Part shown: positions 18,192-26,425 of the stretch, piece after piece
Layout: the number at the start of each line of letters is the position of its first letter
Numbering within the stretch: the stretch's first letter is position 1
From: Jiangella sp. DSM 45060
Lineage (GTDB): Bacteria > Actinomycetota > Actinomycetes > Jiangellales > Jiangellaceae
Length of the DNA stretch: 64,000 bases
Assembly (NCBI RefSeq): GCF_900105175.1
Contig: NZ_LT629771.1
Span: forward strand, 3,348,001 to 3,412,000
Direction of reading: 5' to 3'
The notes under the pieces: model-generated
The model's input: the letters and a program-made list of their open reading frames with translations, nothing else
The model's database searches: none
What the model was told of the DNA's origin: nothing
Made by a program: the position numbers and the translations under genes

Positions 18192-20585
18192 ATGGACGAC
18201 CTGCTGGGGAAGCTGACGCTGGAGCAGAAGGTGCGGCTGCTGACCGGGACCGACTCGTGGCGGCTGCCGGCCGAGCCGGCCATCGGGCTGCGTCCGGTGG
18301 TCCTCACCGACGGTCCCGCCGGGGTCCGCGCCGCCCACCTCGCCGGCCACGGCACCGCCGTCAACCTGCCGTCGGGGACCGCGCTGGGCGCGTCGTGGGA
18401 CGTCGAGCTGGCGGCCCGGTTCGGCGCGGTGCTGGCGGCCGAGACCCGCCGGGTCGGCGCCGACGTCCTGCTCGGGCCCACCGTCAACCTGCACCGCAGC
18501 CCGCTCGGCGGCCGGCACTTCGAGGCGTTCTCGGAGGATCCGCTGCTGACGTCGCGGCTGGCGGCCGCCTACGTGCGCGGCGTGCAGGACGGCGGGGTGG
18601 GCGCCTGCCCGAAGCACTACGTGGCCAACGACTTCGAGACCGAGCGGTTCACCGCCGACGTCGCCGTGTCCGAGCGGGCGCTGCGCGAGCTGTACCTCGC
18701 GGCGTTCGAGGACACCGTCGTCGAGGAGCGCCCCTGGATGGTGATGGCCGCCTACAACTCGGTCAGCGGGGCGACGATGACGGAGAACGCCTTGCTGGCG
18801 TCGCCGCTGTGCGACGAATGGGCCTTCGACGGCGTCGTCGTCTCCGACTGGGGCGCGGCGCGGACGACCGTCGCGGCGGGGCGGGCGCGGCTGGACCTGG
18901 TGATGCCGGGGCCGGACGGGCCCTGGGGTGCGGCGCTGGTCGACGCGGTACGGGCCGGGTCGGTGCCCGAGGCGGCGGTCGACGAGAAGGTGCGGCGGCT
19001 GCTCCGGCTGGCCGAGCGGGTGGGTGCGCTGTCCGACGCGCCGCCGGTCGCGCCGCCGCCGGTCGACGGGCCGGCACTGGCCCGTGAGGCGGCCGCCGCC
19101 GGGATGGTGCTGGTGCGCAACGCGGGCGGCGAGCTGCCCTGGAACCCGGCCCGGCTGCGGTCGCTGGCGGTCATCGGGCAGAGCGCCGTGCTGGCGCGCA
19201 CACAGGGCGGCGGCAGCGCGTACGTGCAGCCCGAGCACGTGGTGTCGCCGCTCGACGGGCTGCGCGCCGCGCTGCCGGACGTCGACGTGCGGTGGTCGCT
19301 CGGAGCCCAGGTGCAGCGCGGCCTCGTGCCGCTCCCCCCGGCCGGGCTCACCGATCCGGAGACCGGATCGCCAGGCGTGCGGCTGGTGGTCCGGGCGGCC
19401 GACGGCACCGTCCTGCGCTCGGAGCGGCACCGCTCGGCCGACCTCACCCGCATCGGCTCGAAGCGGCTGGCCGGCGCGGCCTCGATCGAGCTGGCCACGA
19501 TCCACCGTCCCGACGACGACGGCCCGGTCCGGCTGGGGGTCGCGGCGGCCGGGCGGGTCCGGCTTCGCGTCGACGGCGCCGACGCCATCGACACCGTGCT
19601 GGACCACGACGGCGCCTCGTTCGCCGGAGGGCTGGTGTCACCGCCGGTGGCCAGCGCACCGGTCGAGCTGCGGGCCGGCCGGCCGGTGCACGTCGCCGTC
19701 CGGCTCGACCTCCCCGACCGGCCGGGCGACCACACCGCGGCGACGCTCGTCGTCGGGACCGACCTCGCCACGTCGTCGCCCGAGGACGAGCTGGCGGCCG
19801 CGGTGGCCGCCGCACGCGACGCCGACGCCGTCCTCGTCGTCGTCGGGACCACGCCGGACATGGAGAGCGAGAGCTTCGACCGGTCCACGCTGGCGCTGCC
19901 CGGGCGGCAGGACGAGCTGGTGCGCGCGGTGTCCGCGGCCAACCCGCACACCGTCGTCGCCGTGAACGCCGGCGCGCCGGTGCTGCTGCCGTGGCGTTCC
20001 GAGGTCGCCGCGGTGCTGCTGACCTGGTTCGGCGGGCAGGAGCTCGGCCACGCTCTGGCCGACGTGCTGCTCGGGCTGGTGGAACCGGGCGGGCGGCTGC
20101 CGACGACGTGGCCGGCCGCCGAGGACGACGTGCCGGTGCTGGCCACCGCGCCTGTCGACGGCGTCGTCCGCTACGACGAGGGCGTGCACGTCGGCTACCG
20201 CGCCTGGCTGCGCTCCGGCGCCGAGCCGGCGTACCCGTTCGGCCACGGCCTCGGCTACACGACGTGGTCGTTCGACGACCTCGTCGTCGACGGCCGCGAG
20301 GTCACCGTCAGAGTCCGCAACACCGGGGCGCGGCCCGGCAAGCAGGTCGTCCAGGTGTATCTGTCCCGCGCCGACAGCACCGTCGACCGCCCGGCTCGCT
20401 GGCTGGCCGGCTTCGCCGTCGTCCGCGCCGCCCCCGGCGCCACCGCGACGGCCCGCGTCGAGCTGCGGCCGCGGTCGTTCGCCCACTGGGACGGCGGCTG
20501 GCGCACCGAGCCCGGGACGTTCACCGTCCACGCCGGCCCTGATGTCGCGGACCTCCCCCTGCGCGCCGAGGTCACGACGACGTGA
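18192..20585 (+). CDS. GH3 family beta-glycosidase (beta-glucosidase-like)
   Basis: A 797-residue glycoside hydrolase. The N-terminal barrel shows LTDGPAGVR, KHYVANDFETERF (substrate-binding KH motif) and the nucleophile Asp219 in VVVSDWGA. A PA14-like insertion occupies roughly residues 390-530. The second domain carries ESESFDRSTLALP, with the acid/base Glu region, and GHGLGYTTW; a fibronectin-III-like domain closes the protein. There is no signal peptide, so it acts in the cytoplasm on imported glycosides, releasing the terminal sugar. It is in one unit with the LacI regulator and ends at a strong hairpin. Confidence 0.93.
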   Translation: MDDLLGKLTLEQKVRLLTGTDSWRLPAEPAIGLRPVVLTDGPAGVRAAHLAGHGTAVNLPSGTALGASWDVELAARFGAVLAAETRRVGADVLLGPTVNLHRSPLGGRHFEAFSEDPLLTSRLAAAYVRGVQDGGVGACPKHYVANDFETERFTADVAVSERALRELYLAAFEDTVVEERPWMVMAAYNSVSGATMTENALLASPLCDEWAFDGVVVSDWGAARTTVAAGRARLDLVMPGPDGPWGAALVDAVRAGSVPEAAVDEKVRRLLRLAERVGALSDAPPVAPPPVDGPALAREAAAAGMVLVRNAGGELPWNPARLRSLAVIGQSAVLARTQGGGSAYVQPEHVVSPLDGLRAALPDVDVRWSLGAQVQRGLVPLPPAGLTDPETGSPGVRLVVRAADGTVLRSERHRSADLTRIGSKRLAGAASIELATIHRPDDDGPVRLGVAAAGRVRLRVDGADAIDTVLDHDGASFAGGLVSPPVASAPVELRAGRPVHVAVRLDLPDRPGDHTAATLVVGTDLATSSPEDELAAAVAAARDADAVLVVVGTTPDMESESFDRSTLALPGRQDELVRAVSAANPHTVVAVNAGAPVLLPWRSEVAAVLLTWFGGQELGHALADVLLGLVEPGGRLPTTWPAAEDDVPVLATAPVDGVVRYDEGVHVGYRAWLRSGAEPAYPFGHGLGYTTWSFDDLVVDGREVTVRVRNTGARPGKQVVQVYLSRADSTVDRPARWLAGFAVVRAAPGATATARVELRPRSFAHWDGGWRTEPGTFTVHAGPDVADLPLRAEVTTT

Positions 20586-20587
20586 CA

Positions 20588-20623
20588 GCACTGTGCGCCG
20601 ACCGGCGGGTCGCCGCACAGTGC
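20588..20623. terminator. Hairpin between convergent GH3 and DoxX-like genes
   Basis: GCACTGTGCG (20588-20597) and CGCACAGTGC (20614-20623) are a perfect 10-bp inverted repeat. GACC/GGTC (20600-20603, 20608-20611) extends the stem inward to about 15 bp with one mismatch. There is no T-tract, but such I-shaped hairpins are common actinobacterial terminators, and the position serves both convergent genes. Confidence 0.7.
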
Positions 20624-20635
20624 GGTGCGCTGGGC

Positions 20636-21217
20636 TCAGATGAGCCAGCGGTTCTTCTGGACGAGGGGGATGCGTTCCCAGAGCCGGCCCAGACCGAGGT
20701 AGCGGCCCGAGAAGGTCAGCGCCAGCACCACGATCATGAGTGCTTCGGTGATGTGCTGGTCGAGGAACGGGTTGGTGTCCAGCGGCAGCGACGCCAGGTA
20801 CATCATGCCGAGCATCAGCACACCGGCCACGGCGGCGATGCGCATGCCGATGCCGAGCATCAGCGCCAGCCCGATGCCGAGCAGGCCGATCATGAACAGC
20901 CAGTCGACCCAGGTGGTGCCGGCCAGGTCGTTGAAGAAGTCCTTGAACGGCCCTTCGACGCCCGACAGGTACCCGGTGGTGGGGCTGCCGCCGTCGATCC
21001 AGGCGTTCTCGCTCGGGGTGGCGTAGCCGAGGCCGAACGTCTTGTCGAGGAACGCCCAGAGGAAGGTCCAGCCGAGTGCCAGCCGCAGGGCGGCCAGGAC
21101 GTACTGGAGCGCGACGGGACGAACGTCGGGGTGGGTGGTGCCGGTGGTGGTCACCGGCGCGGTGCGCTGACGCGGGAGGTTCCGGATCGGCGCGTCGTGG
21201 CTGCTGGGCGTGGTCAT
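20636..21217 (-). CDS. DoxX/DoxD-like membrane protein
   Basis: A 193-residue integral membrane protein with about four transmembrane helices (ALRLALGWTFLWAFLDKTFG, WLFMIGLLGIGLALMLGIGMRI, VAGVLMLGMMYLASLPL, EALMIVVLALTFSGRYLGLGR). This resembles DoxX/DoxD-type proteins linked to quinone-dependent thiosulfate or redox metabolism. The N-terminal 35 residues are polar and Thr/Pro-rich. ATG at 21217 follows AAGGAGA. It is divergent from the flavodoxin gene; a DosR-like box lies in the 195-bp gap between them. Its precise electron donor is unknown. Confidence 0.85.
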   Translation of the reverse strand: MTTPSSHDAPIRNLPRQRTAPVTTTGTTHPDVRPVALQYVLAALRLALGWTFLWAFLDKTFGLGYATPSENAWIDGGSPTTGYLSGVEGPFKDFFNDLAGTTWVDWLFMIGLLGIGLALMLGIGMRIAAVAGVLMLGMMYLASLPLDTNPFLDQHITEALMIVVLALTFSGRYLGLGRLWERIPLVQKNRWLI

Positions 21218-21317
21218 CGTCCCGTCTCCTTCTGGAGTTCCGCCGGTCTCTCCGGCGCTGACTCCAGTCCATCGCTCCGCGGGTGTCCGGCGCTGCTGCC
21301 CAACGTCGTCGCCGGGC

Positions 21318-21331
21318 GGGACCTTGGTCAT
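21318..21331. promoter_or_regulatory. Partial DosR/DevR-like box upstream of flavodoxin
   Basis: GGGACCTTGGTCAT matches GGGACCTTCGGCCC, the reverse complement of the boxes at 24777 and 27375, at 10 of 14 positions, including the whole GGGACCTT half. It lies 82 bases before the flavodoxin start and about 100 bases before the DoxX-like start, so it could serve either. It is weaker than the two perfect copies. Confidence 0.4.
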
Positions 21332-21412
21332 CTCAGCAGAGGACCGACGGAGGTGGCGCGGCGGCGCGGTCCGGCGCAGGGTCGAAACAGGCAGATCGAG
21401 AGGAGTGCCACC

Positions 21413-21910
21413 ATGCGCGCACTCGTCGTCTACGAGTCCATGTTCGGCAACACCCAGAAGATCGCCGAGGCGATCGCCGGCGGCCTCGCGCTGACCATGA
21501 CCACCGACATCGTCGAGGCGGGTTCCGCCGGCCGCTCCCTCGCCGGCGTCGACCTGCTGGTGGTCGGCGGGCCCACCCACGCCTTCGGGATGAGCCGCGA
21601 GTCCACCCGCGAGAGCGCGCACGACCGGACCTCCGGCACCGTCGTGTCGAGGGCCGGCGGCATCCGCGAGTGGATCGCCGCCCTCGACGCCGACGGCACA
21701 CCGTTCGCGACCTTCGACACCAAGGCCGAGCGGCCCCGCCTGCCGGGCTCCGCGGCCCACGCCGCACGCCGGCACCTGCGCCGCCGCGGCCTGCGTCCCG
21801 TCGCCGCGGCGACCAGCTTCCACGTCACCGGCATGGAGGGCCCGCTCGCCGACGGCGAGGAGGAGCGCGCCCGCCGCTGGGGCGAGGAGCTCGGCCGCGC
21901 CAGGACCTGA
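21413..21910 (+). CDS. Flavodoxin-domain protein
   Basis: A 165-residue flavodoxin-fold protein. The N-terminal phosphate loop YESMFGNTQKIAEAIA binds FMN, GGPTHAFGMSRESTR supplies the ring-stacking loop, and ATFDTKAERPRLPGSAA the third FMN loop. Such proteins carry electrons between reductases and acceptors in the cytosol. GAGAGGAG just upstream supports the ATG. The FMN-binding split-barrel gene starts 21 bases later. Together with the stress proteins around it, a role in low-oxygen or redox adaptation is plausible. Confidence 0.9.
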   Translation: MRALVVYESMFGNTQKIAEAIAGGLALTMTTDIVEAGSAGRSLAGVDLLVVGGPTHAFGMSRESTRESAHDRTSGTVVSRAGGIREWIAALDADGTPFATFDTKAERPRLPGSAAHAARRHLRRRGLRPVAAATSFHVTGMEGPLADGEEERARRWGEELGRART

Positions 21911-21931
21911 GCCCGGACGGGAGGCAGCGCG

Positions 21932-22369
21932 ATGGACGTCGATCCGCGCACCGGGATGACGATCCTCGATGCGGACACCTGCTGGGAACTGCTCGCGTCG
22001 GCGGACGTGGTCCGGCTCGCCGTCGTGGCCGCCGGCGACCTCGAGATCTTCCCGGTCAACGCGGTCGTCGACGGCCACACGCTCGTGTTCGCCACGGGCG
22101 AGGGCACCAAGCTCGCGGCCGTGACGATCGCACGCGACGTCGTGCTCGAAGCCGACGGCGCAGACGCGGCGCGGGGCGTCGCGTGGAGCGTCGTCGTCAA
22201 GGGCCGGGCCGAGCGTCTGGAGCGGTTCGCCGACATCTACCGGGCCGAGGAGCTCCCGCTCCGGTCGTGGACGACCCACCCGAAGCAGTGGTTCGTGCGG
22301 GTCCGTCCGGCACGGATCACCGGCCGGCGATTCGTCAGCGCCGCGGGTCGAGGTCGCGGACGACGGTGA
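21932..22369 (+). CDS. Pyridoxamine 5'-phosphate oxidase-like FMN-binding split-barrel protein
   Basis: A 145-residue split-beta-barrel protein: LLASADVVRLAVVAAGDLEIFPVN gives the first strands, followed by HTLVFATGEGTKLAAV and VVKGRAERLE. The family (PPOX/FDOR) binds FMN, F420 or heme and reduces varied substrates. GGGAGG upstream supports the ATG. Its last 35 bases overlap the end of the convergent universal stress protein gene, so the two mRNAs are complementary at their 3' ends. Function beyond flavin/F420 binding cannot be assigned. Confidence 0.88.
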   Translation: MDVDPRTGMTILDADTCWELLASADVVRLAVVAAGDLEIFPVNAVVDGHTLVFATGEGTKLAAVTIARDVVLEADGADAARGVAWSVVVKGRAERLERFADIYRAEELPLRSWTTHPKQWFVRVRPARITGRRFVSAAGRGRGRR

Positions 22370-23210
22370 CGGGGATCGGCAGGCGCCGCAGGATGCTCCG
22401 CGCGGACGAGCCGAGCAGCAGGCCGGTGATCCGGCCGTGTCCGCGCCCGCCGATGACGGCGAGGTCCGCCCCTCCGGCGTACTCGGCCAGCACGTGGGCG
22501 GGGCGCCCGTACTCGACGGTGGTGGTCACCCGCACGGCGGGGTACTTCGCCCGCCAGGGATCCACCGAGGCCCGGAACACCTCCGCGGCCGCCGCCTCGT
22601 AGCGCGCGGCGTCCGGGCGCAGCGGCCGGTCCGCCGGGTAGCCGAGCGGCAGCTCCATCGCGTGCACGGCGATGATCCGCGCACCGCGTGCGGCCGCCAG
22701 CGTGAACGCGTACTCCACCGCCGCCTGGCCGCGAACCGACCCGTCGACGCCGAGCAGGACGCCGTGGCGCGGCCGGGCGGGCGGCGCCCAGATGTCCGGG
22801 ACGATGGTCAGCGGCACGCGGGTGCGCGCGGCGCACGCCAGCGAGGTGGACCCCATCACCAGCTCCGCGACGCGGCCCGTGCCCTGCCGGCCGACCACCA
22901 GCATCGGCGCGCGCAACGAGGCGCGCAGCAGGATCCGGGGACCCAGGCCGTAGCGCAGGACCGTCCGGGCCGGGACGTCGCGGTAGCCGCGCTCGGCGAG
23001 CCGGTCGAGTGCCTCGTCGAAGATGTCGTCGGCCAGCTCCTGCGGCGCGGTGTCGAGGACGGCGAGCGAGTGGCGTTCGCCCGGATGGGCGAAGACCAGC
23101 GTCAGCCCGCACCGGCGCGTCCGCGCCTCCTCCGCGGCCCAGTCCAACGCGAGCAGCGCGCTCGGCGATCCGTCCAGTCCGACGACGATGGGTGCGGTGC
23201 TGGTGGCCAT
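22335..23210 (-). CDS. Tandem-domain universal stress protein
   Basis: A 291-residue protein with two UspA folds. The first begins PIVVGLDGSPSALLALDWA and carries the nucleotide-binding GRQGTGRVAELVMGS pattern; the second begins HGVLLGVDGSVRGQAAVEYAF and ends with GGRGHGRITGLLLGSSARSILR. Tandem Usp proteins bind ATP and accumulate in stationary or hypoxic actinobacteria. ATG at 23210 is preceded by TGGAGGC with only one base spacing, the same leader as at 24847. The DosR-like box at 23269-23282 lies about 65 bases upstream. It overlaps the split-barrel gene by 35 bases at the 3' end. Confidence 0.9.
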   Translation of the reverse strand: MATSTAPIVVGLDGSPSALLALDWAAEEARTRRCGLTLVFAHPGERHSLAVLDTAPQELADDIFDEALDRLAERGYRDVPARTVLRYGLGPRILLRASLRAPMLVVGRQGTGRVAELVMGSTSLACAARTRVPLTIVPDIWAPPARPRHGVLLGVDGSVRGQAAVEYAFTLAAARGARIIAVHAMELPLGYPADRPLRPDAARYEAAAAEVFRASVDPWRAKYPAVRVTTTVEYGRPAHVLAEYAGGADLAVIGGRGHGRITGLLLGSSARSILRRLPIPVTVVRDLDPRR

Positions 23211-23268
23211 GCCTCCAGCAGACCGCCACGGGCCGGGTCGCGCACAGGGCCCGGCGACCCGTCCGGCC

Positions 23269-23304
23269 GGGCCCAAGGTCCCGCACGGCGCACGCCTTCG
23301 GCCC
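23269..23304. promoter_or_regulatory. Paired DosR/DevR-like boxes in divergent stress-gene promoter
   Basis: GGGCCCAAGGTCCC (23269-23282) differs by one base from the perfect boxes at 24777 and 27375. A weaker CACGCCTTCGGCCC (23291-23304, 10 of 14 to the inverted consensus) lies 22 bp away, about two helical turns, like primary plus secondary DevR sites. They lie between the leftward Usp gene and the broken rightward gene at 23371. Confidence 0.55.
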
Positions 23305-23370
23305 TGGGACCCGTCCGGCGTGCTCCGTAGCGTCGGACGTGGAATGGGTTCTGAAGAGCTGGTGAGTCAC

Positions 23371-23703
23371 ATGCGCGTCCTGCTGTCCTCCACCGCCCCG
23401 GGCGGTGACATGGTCGAAGTGCTCGGCCGCGACCCGGCCGACCTCGCGCACCGCGCGGAATCGGGTCCGGCAGGCCGTGACCGGGGTGCTGCGGCCGCAC
23501 GGGCTCCGGCCGCCGCGCTACGTCCGGATCACCGCCGATCACGATGTGATCGACGTCTCGCTGACGTTCGAGCACCAGGTGCCCGTGGTCGTCCGTGAGC
23601 AGGTACGCCCGGCGGTCCGGGTGGCGCTGGTGCCGTTCAGCCCACACTGGGCTTACGCGCGGGTGAGGATCCTCGAGGACCTGCCGGTCACGCCGGCGAA
23701 CCG
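23371..23703 (+). pseudogene. Possible frameshifted ribosome-hibernation/DATIN-like gene
   Basis: Two fragments in different + frames look like one protein. The first reads MRVLLSSTAPGGDMVEVLGR and continues PADLAHRAE. After about 23455 the next frame continues RNRVRQAVTGVLRPHG, YVRITADHDVIDVSLTF and FSPHWAYARVRILEDL. Joined, they give about 110 residues with an alternating helix/strand pattern faintly like HPF/S30AE or mycobacterial DATIN proteins, which inhibit translation in dormancy. The context of DosR-like boxes and Usp genes fits. A frameshift mutation, a sequencing error or a chance open frame in high-GC DNA are all possible; no function is asserted. The remainder to 23873 holds nothing recognisable. 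Confidence 0.35.
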
Positions 23704-23873
23704 ACCGCCACCACCTCGATGCCCCGTCCAGCACGGCCCGCAGGTAGGTGCGCCCGATGCGGCCGAAGCCGGGCGGCGGGACCTGCGGCTCTACCGGCGG
23801 CCGCTGGCCGGCGCGACGGTGAACCGGCGACGGCGCCGACGAGGTGCGCCGTCACGGACGAACGGAGCCGACG

Positions 23874-24770
23874 ATGTGGAATGTGCTGGACGCGACGGAC
23901 CGGCCGATCGTGGCCGGCATCGACGGCCGCCCCGAGAGCGAGGCCGCCCTGCACTGGGCCGTGGCCGCCGCCCGGGCGCGCCGGACGTCATTGCGCGTCG
24001 TCCTGGTCGCCGACGCGTCCGAGCTGCAGCGCTACGTGCCGTACCGGCCGGACGTCCACGGCGAGACGTTCATGGTTCCGGCGCGGCCGCACCGGCATCC
24101 GTCCGACGACGACCTCGACCGCGCGGTCGCGATCGCCCGGCTGCGCCTGCCGCCCGGCGCCGTCACCGGACGACGCGCGCCCGGCGCCGCGGCGGCGGCT
24201 CTGATCGAGGACTCCGCCGACGCCGCCATGCTCGTCGTCGGCACCCGCAGGCGCGGCCCGCTCGCCGCCGCCGCGCTCGGTTCGGTGAGCGCGACGGTGG
24301 CCGTACACGCACGCTGCCCCGTGGTCGTCGTCGGCGCCGAGCCGCCGGAGTCCGGCGCCGGCCTGCCGGTCGTCGCCGGGATCGCGGACGACCGCGCCGC
24401 CGACGGCGTCCTCGACTTCGCCTTCCGCGAGGCGTCGGTGCGCCGGGTCCCGCTGACGGTGATCCACGCCGGCCGGGCCGATCCCGGCCTGGCGCCCGGG
24501 CTGGCGAACCACGCCGCCCGGTATCGCGACGTGCGGGTGACGGCGCACCTGTCCGGCGACGGCGCGGCCGAGACGCTGACCGCGGCCAGTGCCGGCGCCC
24601 AGCTGGTGGTCGTCGGGTCGCGGCGGCGCGGCCGGGTGGCCGGCCTGGTGCTCGGCTCGGTCGGGCGGCAGTTGCTGCACGAGGCCGGCTGCCCGGTCGC
24701 CGTCGTGCACCCCGCCCGCGCCCGGACGCCGCGCCGCACGGTCGTCCGGCCCGCCGAGGCGCCGCTGTGA
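23874..24770 (+). CDS. Tandem-domain universal stress protein
   Basis: A 298-residue protein with two Usp domains: RPIVAGIDGRPESEAALHWA with GTRRRGPLAAAALGSVS in the first, and LPVVAGIADDRAADGVLDFAF with GSRRRGRVAGLVLGSVGRQLL in the second. The GxxG-9x-G(S/T) ATP-binding pattern is intact in both. The first lobe has a long loop after strand 2 (about residues 50-75, RPHRHPSDDD). ATG at 23874 is preceded by GGAG with six-base spacing. It is followed at 24777 by a perfect DosR-like box driving the next gene. Confidence 0.9.
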   Translation: MWNVLDATDRPIVAGIDGRPESEAALHWAVAAARARRTSLRVVLVADASELQRYVPYRPDVHGETFMVPARPHRHPSDDDLDRAVAIARLRLPPGAVTGRRAPGAAAAALIEDSADAAMLVVGTRRRGPLAAAALGSVSATVAVHARCPVVVVGAEPPESGAGLPVVAGIADDRAADGVLDFAFREASVRRVPLTVIHAGRADPGLAPGLANHAARYRDVRVTAHLSGDGAAETLTAASAGAQLVVVGSRRRGRVAGLVLGSVGRQLLHEAGCPVAVVHPARARTPRRTVVRPAEAPL

Positions 24771-24776
24771 CGTCTC

Positions 24777-24810
24777 GGGCCGAAGGTCCCGACATCACCG
24801 TCTTCGGCCT
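24777..24810. promoter_or_regulatory. Perfect DosR/DevR-like box plus weaker second box
   Basis: GGGCCGAAGGTCCC (24777-24790) has the imperfect-palindrome layout of DosR/DevR boxes and recurs identically at 27375. A weaker ACCGTCTTCGGCCT lies 20 bp downstream (24797-24810). The box is centred about 64 bases before the PIG-L-like start, the same geometry as the box at 23269 relative to its Usp gene. Confidence 0.6.
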
Positions 24811-24846
24811 CTACGCCCGCAGCCGCCCGAGGCGGACGCTGGAGGC

Positions 24847-25509
24847 ATGGGCCACCACACGAGACCAGTGCCGGCGGTGCGACGGATGCTCGTCGTCTGC
24901 GCCCACCCCTACGACGCGACGTTCGCGCTCGGCGGCGTGATCGGCGCCTTCGCCGACGCCGGGACCTCGGTGCACATCCTGTGCCTCACGCACGGACGGC
25001 GGCCGGATCCGACGCCGCGCCGGCGGGTCGACCGCGCGCGCGACCTCGGCCGCGCCGTCCGGCGGCTCGGCGCCGAGGACGTCGTCCTGCTGGACCACGC
25101 CCCCGGCACGCTCGGGGCCGCGACCATCGACGAGCTGGCGGCCGAGATCCGGGAGGCGGCGGCCGCCGCCGACGCGCTGCTCGTCGTCGACGCCACCGGC
25201 CCCGGCGCCCACCCCGACCACGTGCGGACGATGCGGGCGGCCTACCGCGCGGCCACCACCACCGGCGCCGTCCTCTACGCCTGGACGCTGCGACCAGCCG
25301 CGCACGGGGCAGCGCACCAGGGGCTGGTGATCGACGCCGACCGTGCCCGGCAGCGCGCGGCCATCGCCTGCCATACCGGCCTGCCCGAGGACGACCCGCT
25401 GCGCAGCCGGTGGATGCGGCACCAGGACCCGGCCGAACGGCTGGTCGTGCTGCGGGACGAGCGAACCCTCGCCCCCGTCGACCGCCCACCGGAGCCGAGC
25501 TCGTTGTGA
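24847..25509 (+). CDS. PIG-L/LmbE-type deacetylase-like protein with altered active site
   Basis: A 220-residue PIG-L-fold protein, the family of zinc N-deacetylases that includes MshB and Mca of mycothiol metabolism. The first motif reads AHPYDATF instead of AHPDDE: the metal-binding His and second Asp remain, but the first Asp, the general base in MshB, is Tyr. The later motif GAHPDHV keeps the third zinc ligand. Activity may therefore be altered or lost. The start is uncertain: ATG at 24847 has TGGAGGC one base away, and an internal ATG at 24886 gives MLVVCAHPYD. The following Usp gene begins within 21 bases, so the two are co-transcribed. Confidence 0.8.
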   Translation: MGHHTRPVPAVRRMLVVCAHPYDATFALGGVIGAFADAGTSVHILCLTHGRRPDPTPRRRVDRARDLGRAVRRLGAEDVVLLDHAPGTLGAATIDELAAEIREAAAAADALLVVDATGPGAHPDHVRTMRAAYRAATTTGAVLYAWTLRPAAHGAAHQGLVIDADRARQRAAIACHTGLPEDDPLRSRWMRHQDPAERLVVLRDERTLAPVDRPPEPSSL

Positions 25510-25529
25510 CCGGCGCGGCGGAGCCGGCC

Positions 25530-26417
25530 ATGACCAACGCCGTCGTCGTCGGCGTCGACGGGTCGCCCGACAGCGGCCACGCCCTCTCCTGGGCGGCCGC
25601 GCAGGCGCATCGGCGCGGCAGCGTGCTGTACGTCGTGTTCGCGCTCTGGACGCCGCTGGCCGCGCTCCCGTTCGGCGGCACGGTGCTGCAGCCGCCGCCG
25701 GACGAGCTGCGCCTGTACTCCGGGCGCGTCCTGGACCGGGCGAAGCAGCTCGTGCTGGAGCAGCACCCCGGCGTCGAGGTGAGCACGGTGCTCGTCGTGC
25801 GCCCGCCGGTGCAGGCGCTGCTCGACGTCTCTCACGACGCCGCCCTGGTGGTCGTGGGGACGCGTGGTCTCGGCGCGTTCGGCGGGCTGCTGCTCGGCTC
25901 GGTGAGCGCCCGGGTGGCCGCCCGCGCCACCGCGCCCGTCGTCGTCGTGCCGGAGCCAGCCGGTCCGGGCAACGGCACGATCGTCGCCGGGGTCGACGGC
26001 TCGCCGCACGGCGACGCCGCGCTGCGGTTCGCGCTGACCGAGGCGGACCGCCGGGACGTGCCCGTCGTGGCGGTGACCGCCTACGAGCCGGACCCGCTCA
26101 TGCTGCCCGTCCTCGACCCCGCGGCCGTGGAACGCGCCGCCGCGATCGAACGGCGCGGCGCCGAGCAGCTGGCGTCCGACGCGGTGGGCCGGGCCAGGGC
26201 GGCCACCGGCTCCGCCGCCACCGTCACCGTCCGCGTCCAGGCCGGGCGGGAGGCGCAGGTCGTCACCGACGCCGGACGCGACGCCGGCCTCATCGTGGTC
26301 GGGTCGCGCGGCCGCGGCGAGGTGCGCGGCCTGCTGCTCGGCTCCACCAGCCAGGCCGTCCTGCACCACGCGGGCCGCCCGGTCGCCGTCCTGCACGCAC
26401 GGTCCGACGACGGGTGA
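25530..26417 (+). CDS. Tandem-domain universal stress protein
   Basis: A 295-residue protein with two Usp folds: AVVVGVDGSPDSGHALSWAA with GTRGLGAFGGLLLGSVSARV, then TIVAGVDGSPHGDAALRFAL with GSRGRGEVRGLLLGSTSQAVL, so both ATP-binding signatures are intact. ATG at 25530 has GGAG six bases upstream; a GTG at 25506, overlapping the preceding stop as GTGA, is an in-frame alternative. It is the third two-domain Usp in 5 kb. Its stop faces the convergent split-barrel gene after 8 bases. Confidence 0.9.
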   Translation: MTNAVVVGVDGSPDSGHALSWAAAQAHRRGSVLYVVFALWTPLAALPFGGTVLQPPPDELRLYSGRVLDRAKQLVLEQHPGVEVSTVLVVRPPVQALLDVSHDAALVVVGTRGLGAFGGLLLGSVSARVAARATAPVVVVPEPAGPGNGTIVAGVDGSPHGDAALRFALTEADRRDVPVVAVTAYEPDPLMLPVLDPAAVERAAAIERRGAEQLASDAVGRARAATGSAATVTVRVQAGREAQVVTDAGRDAGLIVVGSRGRGEVRGLLLGSTSQAVLHHAGRPVAVLHARSDDG

Positions 26418-26425
26418 CCGGCGCG

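Noticed and set aside
17049-20585. A single very long open frame reading through the LacI gene into the GH3 gene
   Set aside because: High GC keeps frames open by chance. The first third is out of frame with the clear LacI protein, and the GH3 homology starts exactly at ATG 18192.
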